Below are positions 16,384 through 24,307 of a stretch of DNA of 46,082 bases, piece after piece. This DNA is from an uncultured Succinivibrionaceae bacterium. GTDB taxonomy: Bacteria; Pseudomonadota; Gammaproteobacteria; Enterobacterales; Succinivibrionaceae. Location: the NCBI GenBank assembly GCA_949286015.1, contig CASEBB010000004.1, positions 1 through 46,082 of the forward strand. Direction: 5' to 3'. A program made the translations under genes and the position numbers. The notes below the pieces were generated by a model that was given only the letters and a program-made list of their open reading frames with translations, was not told the DNA's origin and ran no database searches. Position 1 is the first letter of the stretch. Each line of letters starts with the position of its first letter.

Positions 16384-17328
16384 TTAGTTTGCGTCCGCTG
16401 CCTTAGCGTCAGGATTACCGCTTAAAGCAGGAGCTGGCTTTGCCGCTGGCTCCTGCTTTTTGTTTTCTGCGGTAGCAGCGGTAGCAGCGGTAGCAGCGGT
16501 AGCAGCAGAGGCAGAGTAAGCAGCGTCAGCACTCACCCCCGCAAAGAGCGCCAGCGTAGCTTGCGCCTTACTGTCCGAGTCGCTGTCGCGCATCACGGTA
16601 GCTGCGTGAGGCTTGCTGCGCGCAGCCGCACGGCGACGCCCTTTAGCGGCAGGGCTCACCTCTGGCTGCAAGATGGCAGCAGCGGAGTCGACCTGAGAGG
16701 CTGGCTTTGCCTGAGGAGCAGGCTTTTTGACCTGCTTCTTGGCTTTAGCCTTTTGCTTGGCCGCCTGCGCCTTAAGCTTAGCCTTGGCTGCTTCCTTGGC
16801 CTTCTTTGCCTTGGCCTTAGCCTTTTCCTTAGACTTTTGCTTGGCAGCAAGTTCCTTGGCTTTGGCTTTTTCCTGAGCGGCCTTCGCCTTTTCCGCCTCC
16901 TTTGCGGCAGCTGCTGCGGCCTTTTGGGCCTCTCTTTGCGCAGCGCGCTCCTGTGCTTGCAGCTGACGTTGCAGCTTCAGCTGCTCCTCCTGCTGTTGCT
17001 TGTGGTAGCGGCTCACTAAGGTCGTTGGCTTAACCTTAGAGCGCGGTACCAGATAAAGGTTGCCCTCATGCTCGACCAGCACCTCAAGGCGCACCAGTAC
17101 GCTTACAGCACGCACGAAGTTGTTCTTCTTTAAGCGCAGAGCAAGGCGCAGTTGCTCGGCATTGACAGCCTTGTAGTGGCTGATGGCCGCTAAGATGTTA
17201 ACGCCCGTCTGCGACAGCAGCCCCTCACTTAACGCCCCTATTTCCAGCACGATAGGTAGATGGCGCTCGGCACCGCGCAGGCCGTTTTTGCGTTTTTCCT
17301 CCAGCGGATAAAGCGGCTGGGAGAGCAA
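16384..17328 (-). CDS. Winged-helix protein with long Lys/Ala-rich tail
   Basis: A 314-aa protein of unknown function. Residues about 35-105 look like a winged helix (GVNILAAISHYKAVNAEQL, then LKKNNFVRAVSVLVRLEVLVEHEGNLYLV). Residues about 108-215 are a highly charged Lys/Ala/Glu/Gln helix, resembling TolA domain II or histone H1-like/AlgP tails. The rest is Ala/Lys/Pro-rich, with a 9-bp codon repeat giving AATAATAATA. The only usable start is TTG (17326-17328): no ATG or GTG occurs in frame back to the upstream stop, and GGGGAGG lies 6-7 nt before it. That Shine-Dalgarno is inside a perfect hairpin (see 17329-17366). DNA binding is inference from the fold and charge. Confidence 0.65.
   Translation of the reverse strand: MLSQPLYPLEEKRKNGLRGAERHLPIVLEIGALSEGLLSQTGVNILAAISHYKAVNAEQLRLALRLKKNNFVRAVSVLVRLEVLVEHEGNLYLVPRSKVKPTTLVSRYHKQQQEEQLKLQRQLQAQERAAQREAQKAAAAAAKEAEKAKAAQEKAKAKELAAKQKSKEKAKAKAKKAKEAAKAKLKAQAAKQKAKAKKQVKKPAPQAKPASQVDSAAAILQPEVSPAAKGRRRAAARSKPHAATVMRDSDSDSKAQATLALFAGVSADAAYSASAATAATAATAATAENKKQEPAAKPAPALSGNPDAKAADAN
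16471..16508. repeat. Tandem 9-bp repeat GGTAGCAGC inside the Lys/Ala-rich gene
   Basis: Four near-perfect copies of a 9-bp unit that encode Ala-Ala-Thr on the minus strand. In-frame unit changes would only alter tail length, so this is a plausible slippage site without loss of function. Confidence 0.6.
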
Positions 17329-17366
17329 TTGAAGCCTCCCCAGTCTTACGACTGGGGAGGCTTCAA
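17329..17366 (-). promoter_or_regulatory. Hairpin translational coupler (or IS200/IS605-type end)
   Basis: Perfect 17-bp inverted repeat with a 4-nt loop. Read on the minus strand, the loop is GTAA, which contains the TAA stop of the upstream acidic-protein gene (17346-17348). The 3' arm contains GGGGAGG, the Shine-Dalgarno of the downstream TTG-start gene, and the arm ends just before that TTG. The downstream site is thus masked until a ribosome ending the upstream gene opens the stem. Alternatively, the arms (GAAGCCTCC...GGAGGCTTC, ending TCAA) resemble right-end hairpins of IS200/IS605 elements. Both may be true if an IS-derived hairpin was co-opted. Confidence 0.7.
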
Positions 17367-18176
17367 CTGAGCAGCAGTCTCTTCCGGCACTACTACCTCG
17401 GCCTGAGGCTCTGGTTCTGGCTCAGGATCGGGATCTGGCTCAGATGGGGGCTCATTGCCCACAAAGACATCACCTACTAAGGCCTCACTGCTTCCCTTAA
17501 CCGTGTAGGAATCGGATAAGTACTCAGAAAAGCCCTCGGCCCATGGCGTGTCGTAGCTGTGCTGCCACGACATCACGCCATCAGCTCCCGAGGTAACGTC
17601 CTCTGGCAGCGCGTTATAGCCCACCGTGTTCTGGGACAGCCCAGAAACTGGCTCTGGCTTGCTGCTGGTGTCAGGCAGCTGCTGCAGCGCCGCCGTTTCC
17701 TCATCGTTACCAGAGAAGACACCCGTCATGCTCTCAGAATCAGGGCAATAGGACACAGATTGCGCGGCGGTAGTGTCGTCGCCTAACTCCTGCTGCCACA
17801 CGCTGCTAAAACCGCTGTCGTAGCCACGGCTATACTCAGTGCCAACAACGGCCTCACCGCAAGTAAGAGGGCAAGCCCACGACTGCGCTAAAGGCTCAAG
17901 CAGCAGTGGCGCTGGCACGAACTCATGGCCCATGATCTCAGCGAGCTTCCTTTTGCCCGCATCGTCAACAAAGATGGCCGCCAGTGGCTGGCAGCTTAAG
18001 GAGGTGTTAGCCAGTGCCATGTCCAGCGCCGCAGACTCTTGTAAGAAAGCGGTCGACACAGGGCCGAGGCCAAACTTGTTGGCTAAGGCGTGACACTCCT
18101 GTGCATTGAGCTTGAAGGCGAGGTGATGCTCCATCACCTCGTCAAAGGCGGAAGCAAGAGCTGATTTGTTTACCAT
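17346..18176 (-). CDS. Acidic hypothetical protein, partner of the Lys/Ala-rich protein
   Basis: A 276-aa protein I do not recognise. Start ATG 18174-18176 is supported by GGAGG about 9 nt upstream. Residues about 1-105 look folded (helical, with LNAQECHALANKFGLGPVSTAFLQ and AGKRKLAEIMGHEF). From about 110 on it is acidic and low-complexity, with an EPDPDPEPEPEP run near the C-terminus (about 247-258). Three Cys occur in 60-106. It overlaps the coupling hairpin and is followed by the very basic Lys/Ala-rich gene, so the pair has opposite charge. Binding between the two is inference, not seen. Confidence 0.6.
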   Translation of the reverse strand: MVNKSALASAFDEVMEHHLAFKLNAQECHALANKFGLGPVSTAFLQESAALDMALANTSLSCQPLAAIFVDDAGKRKLAEIMGHEFVPAPLLLEPLAQSWACPLTCGEAVVGTEYSRGYDSGFSSVWQQELGDDTTAAQSVSYCPDSESMTGVFSGNDEETAALQQLPDTSSKPEPVSGLSQNTVGYNALPEDVTSGADGVMSWQHSYDTPWAEGFSEYLSDSYTVKGSSEALVGDVFVGNEPPSEPDPDPEPEPEPQAEVVVPEETAAQLKPPQS

Positions 18177-18414
18177 GGGCTAAACCTCCGGTAAAAAAAG
18201 TTCTCCCCACAGGGACGGTGCATTGTGTGGCATACGATCACTGCGCTCAGAGCAGTCTTAGGTCTTAATGCCTATATGCGCTTACTTAAGCCGTATGCGT
18301 CTGTTGGAGGTTAATGGGGACGGGCACCGCCTCAGAGAATCAGACAGTGACCAGTTGGCTAAAGCTCTTACCGCTACAGGCAAGAGCAGGTTGAAGGTCT
18401 CAGAGCGTCAAACT

Positions 18415-18654
18415 GCAAGCTAAAGCTGTCTGTACGCCCGTTTGCTGTGCTTTATTTATAGCGCCGTAGAGACGCCGCGTCGCCACATTTATTTTTTGGC
18501 AACGGCTGTGATTTTTGGCATACCACTACTCAATGGCTTAAATAAGCCTTTTGCTAAGATGCAACGGCCGCAAGTTGCTGCTTGCGCAGAGCCTTTATGC
18601 TCAGGAGCAGAGATATGGGGCTAAAGTCCCATAAACAAGCGCTTTTAGGAGCGG
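18415..18654 (+). repeat. Repeat copy 1 (candidate ncRNA), 240 nt
   Basis: First of three related segments. Shared landmarks: GTCTGTACGCC, CTTTATTTATAG, ATTTATTTTTTGGC, CTTAAATAAGCC, a CGCAAG-TTGCTG-CTTGCG hairpin, CCTTTATGCTCAGGAGC, GAGATATGGGGCTAAAG and AAGCGCTTTTAGGAGCGG. Strand is not certain; plus is given because a stem followed by a T-run lies in the middle in this orientation. Confidence 0.6.
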
Positions 18655-18840
18655 AAAAGAGCGATGGCATGATTACCACAGAAGCGCAGAGATGAGCCCG
18701 CTAAGCCGTGCTCACCTCCAGTCGCATGCCGTGGTGGTTGTGGTTAATGGGTACAGACACAGCCGCGCATGGGCTGCCGTGGTACTAAGTGGGCTAAGGC
18801 CCTTACCACTGAGGACAAGAGCAGGTAGCAGCGTCCAGCT

Positions 18841-19080
18841 GCAAGCAAATGCCGTCTGTACGCCCGTTTGCTGTGCTTTATTTATAGTGCCGTTGCGGCA
18901 CTGCGCCGCTAAATTTATTTTTTGGCAGCGGCTGTGATTTTTGGCATACCACTGCTCAACGCCTTAAATAAGCCGTTTGCTAAGATGCAGCGGCCGCAAG
19001 TTACTGCTTGCGCAGAGCCTTTATGCTCAGGAGCGGAGATATGGGGCTAAAGTCTCATAAATAAGCGCTTTGAGGAGCGG
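18841..19080 (+). repeat. Repeat copy 2 (candidate ncRNA), 240 nt
   Basis: Closest relative of copy 1 and of exactly the same length. It has a perfect AGTGCCG-TTG-CGGCACT hairpin, then GCCGCT...AGCGGC pairing around the ATTTATTTTTTGG run, and the CGCAAG-TTACTG-CTTGCG hairpin with changes only in the loop relative to copy 1. Stops occur in all frames. Confidence 0.6.
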
Positions 19081-19193
19081 CAAAGAGCAACGGCGTGGTA
19101 TGCAACACCAGCGTGCTGCTGCCTACTACCCCAGAGGCCTACTACCTCTGAAGCACAGAGATGAGCGCCAATAAGCCAATCTCACCTCCAGCT

Positions 19194-19434
19194 GCAAGCA
19201 AATGCCGTCTGTACGCCTGTGGTGCTTGCTTCATTTATAGCGCCGTCAGAGTGTTGCGCCGCAACAATTATTTTTTGGCACAGGCGGTGATTTGAGGCAA
19301 ACCGTCGATCAACGGCGTAAATAAGCCGTTTCTTGCAACCCCAAACCGCAAAGTAGCCACAGCTGCTGACGCCTTTATGCTCAGAAACGGAGATATGAGG
19401 CTAAAACCCCATAAATAAGCGCTTTTTGAAACAG
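19194..19434 (+). repeat. Repeat copy 3 (candidate ncRNA), 241 nt, most diverged
   Basis: Clearly related to copies 1 and 2 at both ends (GCAAGCAAATGCCGTCTGTACGCC; GAGATATGAGGCTAAA-CCCCATAAATAAGCGCTTTTT). The middle differs in sequence but keeps hairpins at matching positions: AACGGC-GTAAATAA-GCCGTT where copies 1-2 have the CTTAAATAAG segment, and AGTAGC-CACA-GCTGCT where they have CGCAAG/CTTGCG. Confidence 0.55.
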
Positions 19435-19718
19435 CAATAGCAATGGGTCAGCATCGCTACTGAGCCTTATCCCGCCGAGCAGCACTTGCGGTGACATACA
19501 GCACTGTGCTCCCGCCCTTTATTGCAATGCCTGCCTAAGCTTGCCTATCCCGTCTTTATCCCTGCTTTGTCCCGTCTTTCCCACAACACGGCGCTGACAA
19601 GCCTCTTATCTCAAGCGCCGTCAGTCATCCCTACCCTGAAGTAGCTACCCCTATAGTGATTGCCAGTGCTCTCCCTCGATCTTATGGCGCTATAAGCGCA
19701 TTTTTCTGCGCCCCAAGC

Positions 19719-19743
19719 AAAAACTGCGGCCGTAGCCGCAGTT
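19719..19743 (-). terminator. Terminator of the dsbA-like gene
   Basis: Perfect AACTGCGGC-CGTA-GCCGCAGTT stem-loop with five A before it on the plus strand, giving a U-run on the minus strand. It lies about 54 nt past the stop of the minus-strand dsbA-like gene. A weaker GCGCT-ATA-AGCGC stem with T5 for the opposite strand lies at 19687-19705. Confidence 0.75.
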
Positions 19744-19796
19744 AAGTCTCTATCCCAACACTCTTATTGCCGCTGCATACCGCAGGGCTCTAAGAG

Positions 19797-20438
19797 CTAT
19801 TTTGCTGCCGGAACATTATCCTTTTGCAGCAGGTAACCAATCAAGGCAATCAACTCCTCGCGGTTGTTGACCGACTCCATGGTTACCAAGTACTTGCCGT
19901 TTACAAGTATCTCTGGTACGGCCTCGATGTTGACATCTTGGCACCACTTGTCATATTGCGCCACACGGCCAATCACAGGAAACGAGTTGAACTCGCGCTC
20001 AAACTTGTCTCGCGACACGCCTAAAGTGGTCACAAAAGCCAGTAAATCGTCGTGGCTCATTGGAATCTCGCCACGGGTGTGCATCGCCGTAAATAACTCG
20101 TGCACAAAGAGATCTTCCATGCCTAAGTTGCCCATAACCGCAATCGCACGCTGCGACTCTGGGCCCATCATGCCGCCTAACATCGAGACCGGATTGCGCA
20201 CAAAGTTAGCCTGAGGAAAAGCCTTGGCAATCGCGTCAAAATCAGGCTGCATGGCAAAGCAGTGGCCACACCAAAAGGAGAAGAACTCACGGATTTCTTG
20301 CGTCGCACTCAGCTTCTCTGAGCGCACCTGATAGTTAACGCCCTCTTCATACTGCTCAACTGCAGTAGCTGCACTACTAAAGCACAGGCCTACAGCGAGC
20401 ATAAGAGAGCTTATCCCCAGTAGCACTTTCTTCCACAT
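19797..20438 (-). CDS. dsbA: Periplasmic thiol:disulfide interchange protein, DsbA family
   Basis: Thioredoxin-fold oxidoreductase exported to the periplasm, which would oxidise protein thiols. From the chosen ATG (20436-20438, preceded by AAGGAAAAG) it is 213 aa with a signal peptide about 1-26 (KKVLLGISSLMLAVGLCFSSAATA). Active site FWCGHC (Cys57, Cys60) and cis-Pro loop EAVPEILVNGKY. The CGHC dipeptide differs from the CPHC of E. coli DsbA; a Gly-His pair is better known from eukaryotic PDI. The frame continues upstream to 20543 but that part looks non-coding. No dsbB is nearby. Family is sure; whether it is the main DsbA is not known. Confidence 0.9.
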   Translation of the reverse strand: MWKKVLLGISSLMLAVGLCFSSAATAVEQYEEGVNYQVRSEKLSATQEIREFFSFWCGHCFAMQPDFDAIAKAFPQANFVRNPVSMLGGMMGPESQRAIAVMGNLGMEDLFVHELFTAMHTRGEIPMSHDDLLAFVTTLGVSRDKFEREFNSFPVIGRVAQYDKWCQDVNIEAVPEILVNGKYLVTMESVNNREELIALIGYLLQKDNVPAAK

Positions 20439-20647
20439 GGTGATTTCTTTTCCTTGATACCTTTGCAGGGTAAGTAGATTCCAACACAACCTAAATAACA
20501 GACAGCAGAGCCTTTGCTCTACGTCAGGCACCACAGAGTACACCTAAACACTTAGTGCAAGCTTAAGCGTCTCTGTTGGTGCTGCTTAAGGGCAGGCTGG
20601 CAGGCTCACAGACTGGCAATCATCAGAACGCCAGCGCCGCGCTTAAG

Positions 20648-21856
20648 CTAAGCATAGTGATCCCACAAGGACACCTTATCCCGCAGCTGACGGGCACTGC
20701 GCCGCTGCCGCTTCATGCCAAACGATAGCACAAAAGCCAATGTCTTTAAGGCTGCATTCGAGCGCACAGCCATACGGCAGAGCACAAAAAGGCGCTTGAC
20801 CTTAGAGCGAGAGATCTTGTAGTTGCACTGCGGATCCATTGGATTATGGCTGACTTGCCGTAACAGGGACATAGCCATCGCCACATTGGTCAGGCAAAAC
20901 ATACGGGTGCCTGCACTGCGGGTTGGTGATAACTCGCAGATAAAGCTAATGGCATCGTCAAGGTGGCCTTGAGTAATAGCCACATACTCCAACACGCCCT
21001 CGGCCTCAGTTGCCGGTAAGAAGCGTGCCCCACGCGCCTCGTCTTTGGCACGATCACGCAAGATGTTGGTCAGCTGCAGGCCTTCACCAAAGCTTACCGC
21101 CAGCTCGAGCAGTTCCTTCTTGTCGGCCTTTTTATCAGCCACACAAAAGAGCTCGGCTAGCATCTCCCCTACCACGCCAGCAACACTGTAGCAGTAGTTG
21201 TCCACGTCATCTAAGGAGTTGATCTCCTCATGCTCCCGCTTGCGCCGCAACGCTGAGGACATGCCTTGCGCCAGAATCGAGACAGCGTGGCAAATGATAT
21301 CCTTGATCTCATCATCATAGGTCAGAAGCAGGTGCACAGCCTTATCTAAGTCCGAGAGCAGCTTGACGTCATCAGGAGCGGAGCCACCGTTTTTGGTGAG
21401 ATCTAAGGCGCGCACGCGCAGTCCTGTTAAGACATCCTCATCGGCAAAATTATCGCTGGCTAAAAAGGAAATATCCGACAGCCACGTAATCTTGTCGTTT
21501 AAAGCAGCGTTGGCATCGTCTTCAACGGTATCGACGATGCGGCATAAGAGATAGGCCAGAGCGACCTGATCTCGTAGCGGCTCTTTCATGAAAGGAATAG
21601 TGATCGCAAAAGAGCGCGAGACCAGATTGAGGTGGTTATAGAGCTCCTCAGAAGTTAGCACCTGAGATGACGGCTCAGGGGTCTCTTTGGAGTCTGCATT
21701 AGGCACAGCGCTGCCCTCGACGCTAGCAGGGGTTGCCGTAGCGGCTGTAACAGTAGCAGGAGCTGCTTGAGCAGCAGTAGCTACTGCTTGCGTGTGAGCA
21801 TCGCGCCGTGCGCTTTGTGGGGATTGCTGATTATGGGGTGGAGGAAACGTGTCCAT
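20648..21856 (-). CDS. Squalene/phytoene synthase family protein
   Basis: Head-to-head prenyltransferase of the trans-isoprenyl diphosphate synthase class. Both Asp-rich motifs are intact: DTVEDD (109-114) and QLTNILRDRAKDEARG (about 261-276), which bind Mg and diphosphate. Family landmarks SRSFAITIPFM and YCYSVAGVVGEML are present. An Ala/Thr/Pro-rich extension of about 68 residues precedes the enzyme, and the Shine-Dalgarno is poor, so the real start may be downstream. No cyclase, desaturase (hpnE/crtI) or hopanoid gene is in the window, so I cannot say whether the product is squalene, dehydrosqualene or phytoene. Confidence 0.85.
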   Translation of the reverse strand: MDTFPPPHNQQSPQSARRDAHTQAVATAAQAAPATVTAATATPASVEGSAVPNADSKETPEPSSQVLTSEELYNHLNLVSRSFAITIPFMKEPLRDQVALAYLLCRIVDTVEDDANAALNDKITWLSDISFLASDNFADEDVLTGLRVRALDLTKNGGSAPDDVKLLSDLDKAVHLLLTYDDEIKDIICHAVSILAQGMSSALRRKREHEEINSLDDVDNYCYSVAGVVGEMLAELFCVADKKADKKELLELAVSFGEGLQLTNILRDRAKDEARGARFLPATEAEGVLEYVAITQGHLDDAISFICELSPTRSAGTRMFCLTNVAMAMSLLRQVSHNPMDPQCNYKISRSKVKRLFVLCRMAVRSNAALKTLAFVLSFGMKRQRRSARQLRDKVSLWDHYA

Positions 21857-22368
21857 TCAAAAAAACAGGTTGCCAAACATGAGGCAAATACTATCACAAA
21901 TGCCCAAGTAGCATCTGCGACCCGCCTCATAACGGGGCTAAATTATGACGTCCTCTCCTCAGGGCGAAGGCACAAGAAAAGACCAGCACACAGGAAGTGG
22001 CTGGGAAATGGCTTGGGAGCTAAGAAGTGGTGTGAGAGCGTAGTGAGAGTGGAGTAAGCTGGGCGTGGAAGTGGCGGGAGAGGCAAGAGTAATCACAAGG
22101 TGAGAGCGAGAATTCAGAAGTATGCTCGGCCACAGCTGCTGCCAAGAGTTAATCTTGAGCAACTGCCACGCCTACTTTGCACCGCGCTTTTGCCTGTGAA
22201 AACGCAGAGCAAAGGCAGAGAGCAAAGCAAAGCCGTATAATGAGCCGTGGCAACTGGCGCTGCCGCAACAGTAAAAAGCGCGCAGCTGGCACCAAAGCCC
22301 GCTTGTTTGCTCAGCAGCAGAGTTAATCGCTTTGGTTTTGGACAAAAGAGGAGAGGCGCTTACGCCCC
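21857..22368. other. Gap between the prenyltransferase gene and yciA
   Basis: About 510 bases between divergent genes. A perfect TATAAT lies at 22236-22241, about 130 nt upstream of yciA, with no good -35. 22010-22110 is G/A-rich on the plus strand. No RNA gene or credible ORF is seen. Confidence 0.35.
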
Positions 22369-22944
22369 TTGCACCACATGGAAGACAATAAGCTCACCGC
22401 AGAGAACAATGCTGCGACCACCGCACCACAAAAGGCCCGCTCGCAAGAGGAGCATCCACATCCACCTTTAGGCAACTTGCTGTTACGTACCATGACGCTG
22501 CCGCGTGACACCAACCCAGCTGGTGACATCTTTGGTGGCTGGATCATGTCGCAACTGGACATCGCCGGTGCGGTCTTAGCCCGTGAAATCTCCCAAGGCC
22601 GTGTAGTCACGGTCGCGGTCGATGCCATGAGCTTTAAAAAGCCGGTAGAGGTGGGTGATGTGGTGTGCTGCTATGGCCACTGCATCCACGTCGGCAACAC
22701 CTCAATGAAGATCAAGTTAGAGATGTGGGTGAAAAAGATCTACGAGCAAGAGACCGCACAGCGTAGTCTGGTGACGGAGGCTTGCTTTACGTATGTCGCC
22801 GTTAACGATCAGGGCCGCCCACGTCCATTGCCACCACAAGCGCACGAGATTGCCGAAAAAGGCATCGATGCCGGTATTGTGGGCTTACATGAGGACGGCA
22901 CCATTAAGCAGCCCGCAGTGAAGGCGCCAAGCTGCAACTGCTAG
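22369..22944 (+). CDS. yciA: Acyl-CoA thioesterase YciA
   Basis: Hotdog-fold thioesterase hydrolysing acyl-CoAs in the cytoplasm. Core: LLLRTMTLPRDTNPAGDIFGGWIMSQLDIAGAVLA, containing the catalytic Asp region (NPAGDIFGG), then VTVAVDAMSFKKPVEVGDVV, typical of YciA/BFIT enzymes. E. coli YciA is about 132 aa; this one has about 40 extra N-terminal and 20 extra C-terminal residues. Start is uncertain: TTG at 22369 lies 12 nt past AGAGGAGAGG, while ATG at 22378 is 21 nt past it; a GGCG-CTTA-CGCC mini-hairpin between site and start could shorten the effective spacing. Both give nearly the same protein. Confidence 0.9.
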   Translation: MHHMEDNKLTAENNAATTAPQKARSQEEHPHPPLGNLLLRTMTLPRDTNPAGDIFGGWIMSQLDIAGAVLAREISQGRVVTVAVDAMSFKKPVEVGDVVCCYGHCIHVGNTSMKIKLEMWVKKIYEQETAQRSLVTEACFTYVAVNDQGRPRPLPPQAHEIAEKGIDAGIVGLHEDGTIKQPAVKAPSCNC

Positions 22945-23017
22945 CGCTAACGCCAATCCCCCTCAAGATCACTCCCACCCGTCACAAAGCAGCGACCTCT
23001 TGCCACCTTAGAGTGCT

Positions 23018-24004
23018 TTAGACGAGCTCATCGTCGTGACGTGGCAGTGGCCAGCTATACTTGCGATTGAGCGCTGGCATGTTATCAAGGGTAGCGTCGC
23101 CAGCCGAGGACTTTTCCGTCACCGTCGTGGAGCCCACAGCTGCCGCTGAGGCCTCGCCCTGATGAGCGGCGGCATTACGTGGTGAAATCACGGCCGCGCC
23201 ACCTACCGCCACGCCTTGCAGCGAAGCAGCAGGCGCAGGGCGCGTGGTGGCATAGGCATTACTAGTGGCGACACGGGCCGAGGCCGAGGCATAAGGATCA
23301 GCAGGAGCTTGCGCCATAGCAGCCACCCCGCTGCGAAATTGCAGCGGCATCATGCCTTGAGCATACATGCTCTCATCGTGCTTGTAGCGCAGCATGCTCA
23401 GGCTGGCAAAGGCCACCTCTAAGAGGTCGGTGTAGTACGACAGCGGCCGCTGCGTCACGCCTAAGCGGTAAGAGTCAATGATGCCGCTTAAAATGGCACA
23501 TAAGTACTGGCCAGCCTTACCCACGTCCAAATCAGCAGGCAACTGCTTTTGCTCGACAGCCGCTTGCAGGGCCTCCTCCACAATGAGGTTACGGCCGCGC
23601 ACCATATCCACAATCTTCTCGCGCACATCATTGCGGCCATCGGTGTTCATGGCATTGGCCACGGTGTCAGACAGCGACGAGGTAAATAAGTTAGCCGCCA
23701 TCTCGGTCAGGTGCGACATCGCCCATGTCTTTAAGGCGCCCAGTGGATCGCGCTGATGGGCCGCCACCGCGTCACGTAAGGTGGTAAAGAGGTTAGCGCG
23801 CGTTGCTTCCTCCTCAATTAAGGAAGCTAAGAGCTCACTTTTGTTCTCAAAGTGCCAATAAATGGCACCACGCGTTACATTCGCCTCACGAGCGATATCA
23901 GACAGCGAGGTCTTGGCAAAGCCCTTTTGCGAAAAGACGCGATGCGCTGCCGCGAGGATATTCTTCTTGGTTTCTAAGGCCTCTGCATGAGTGCGCTTGG
24001 ACAT
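23018..24004 (-). CDS. acrR: TetR-family regulator, AcrR-like repressor
   Basis: Repressor controlling the acrAB efflux genes that begin 1.2 kb away on the other strand. The N-terminal DNA-binding domain is clear: KKNILAAAHRVFSQKGFAKTSLSDIAREANVTRGAIYWHFENKSEL, with the helix-turn-helix at about 33-52. A ligand-binding helical domain runs to about 215. The rest (about 225-328) is an Ala/Ser/Pro-rich extension absent from the 215-aa E. coli AcrR. Two palindromes of AcrR type lie between it and acrA, one overlapping its own -10, so autoregulation is likely. Ligands would be drugs or bile salts by analogy. Confidence 0.88.
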   Translation of the reverse strand: MSKRTHAEALETKKNILAAAHRVFSQKGFAKTSLSDIAREANVTRGAIYWHFENKSELLASLIEEEATRANLFTTLRDAVAAHQRDPLGALKTWAMSHLTEMAANLFTSSLSDTVANAMNTDGRNDVREKIVDMVRGRNLIVEEALQAAVEQKQLPADLDVGKAGQYLCAILSGIIDSYRLGVTQRPLSYYTDLLEVAFASLSMLRYKHDESMYAQGMMPLQFRSGVAAMAQAPADPYASASARVATSNAYATTRPAPAASLQGVAVGGAAVISPRNAAAHQGEASAAAVGSTTVTEKSSAGDATLDNMPALNRKYSWPLPRHDDELV

Positions 24005-24156
24005 GCGAAACTAAACCCCAATCCCGCCTGACACCCCCAACCATCGAAACGAGCATCATGCGGTGCTAAACAATCTACTGAGCTAACTTGCCATTGCTGA
24101 CAGGAAGTTATGAGCCTGCACCACGCAGAAACTCATACCAGCTTTATAGGGCGCAA

Positions 24157-24180
24157 AGTATAACATACAGCACTGTATGT
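24157..24180 (-). promoter_or_regulatory. acrR promoter -10 and adjacent AcrR-type operator
   Basis: ACATACAG-CA-CTGTATGT (24163-24180) is a perfect 8-bp palindrome directly upstream of a minus-strand TATACT (24157-24162). The half-sites ACATAC/GTATGT are those of the E. coli AcrR operator, though spaced 6 rather than 10 nt. Position fits autorepression of acrR. Confidence 0.55.
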
Positions 24181-24307
24181 TTAATGACGAAAGTGCACAA
24201 AAACAGTGCTCATTTGCAGCCAGCGCGCCGCCAGCTAAAGACTATTTCTATCAGCTTTTGGCAAGTTAGAACTTACATACCAGTGACCATGATCGCAAAA
24301 AATTGGT

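Larger units (their letters stand above)
18177..19718. other. 1.5-kb gene-free region holding three homologous repeats
   Basis: No coding frame here looks real: stop codons occur in all frames of the conserved parts. The region is dominated by three diverged copies of a 240-nt segment listed separately. Copies 1 and 2 also share upstream flanks (a GGTTAATGGG block and a GGCTAA-CTTACC-CAAGAGCAGGT block). A CAGAGATGAGC...CTCACCTCCA block occurs before copies 2 and 3; copy 3 lacks about 110 nt between that block and its core. 19440-19718 carries short CCCGTCTTT direct repeats and nothing else I can name. Confidence 0.7.

Noticed and set aside
18692..18937. 81-codon frame inside repeat copy 2
   Set aside because: Interrupted by stops in the homologous copies 1 and 3, so it is not conserved as protein.
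18300..19440. CRISPR array or iteron origin
   Set aside because: Units are about 240 nt, diverged and unequally spaced; no short exact repeats with spacers and no DnaA boxes seen.
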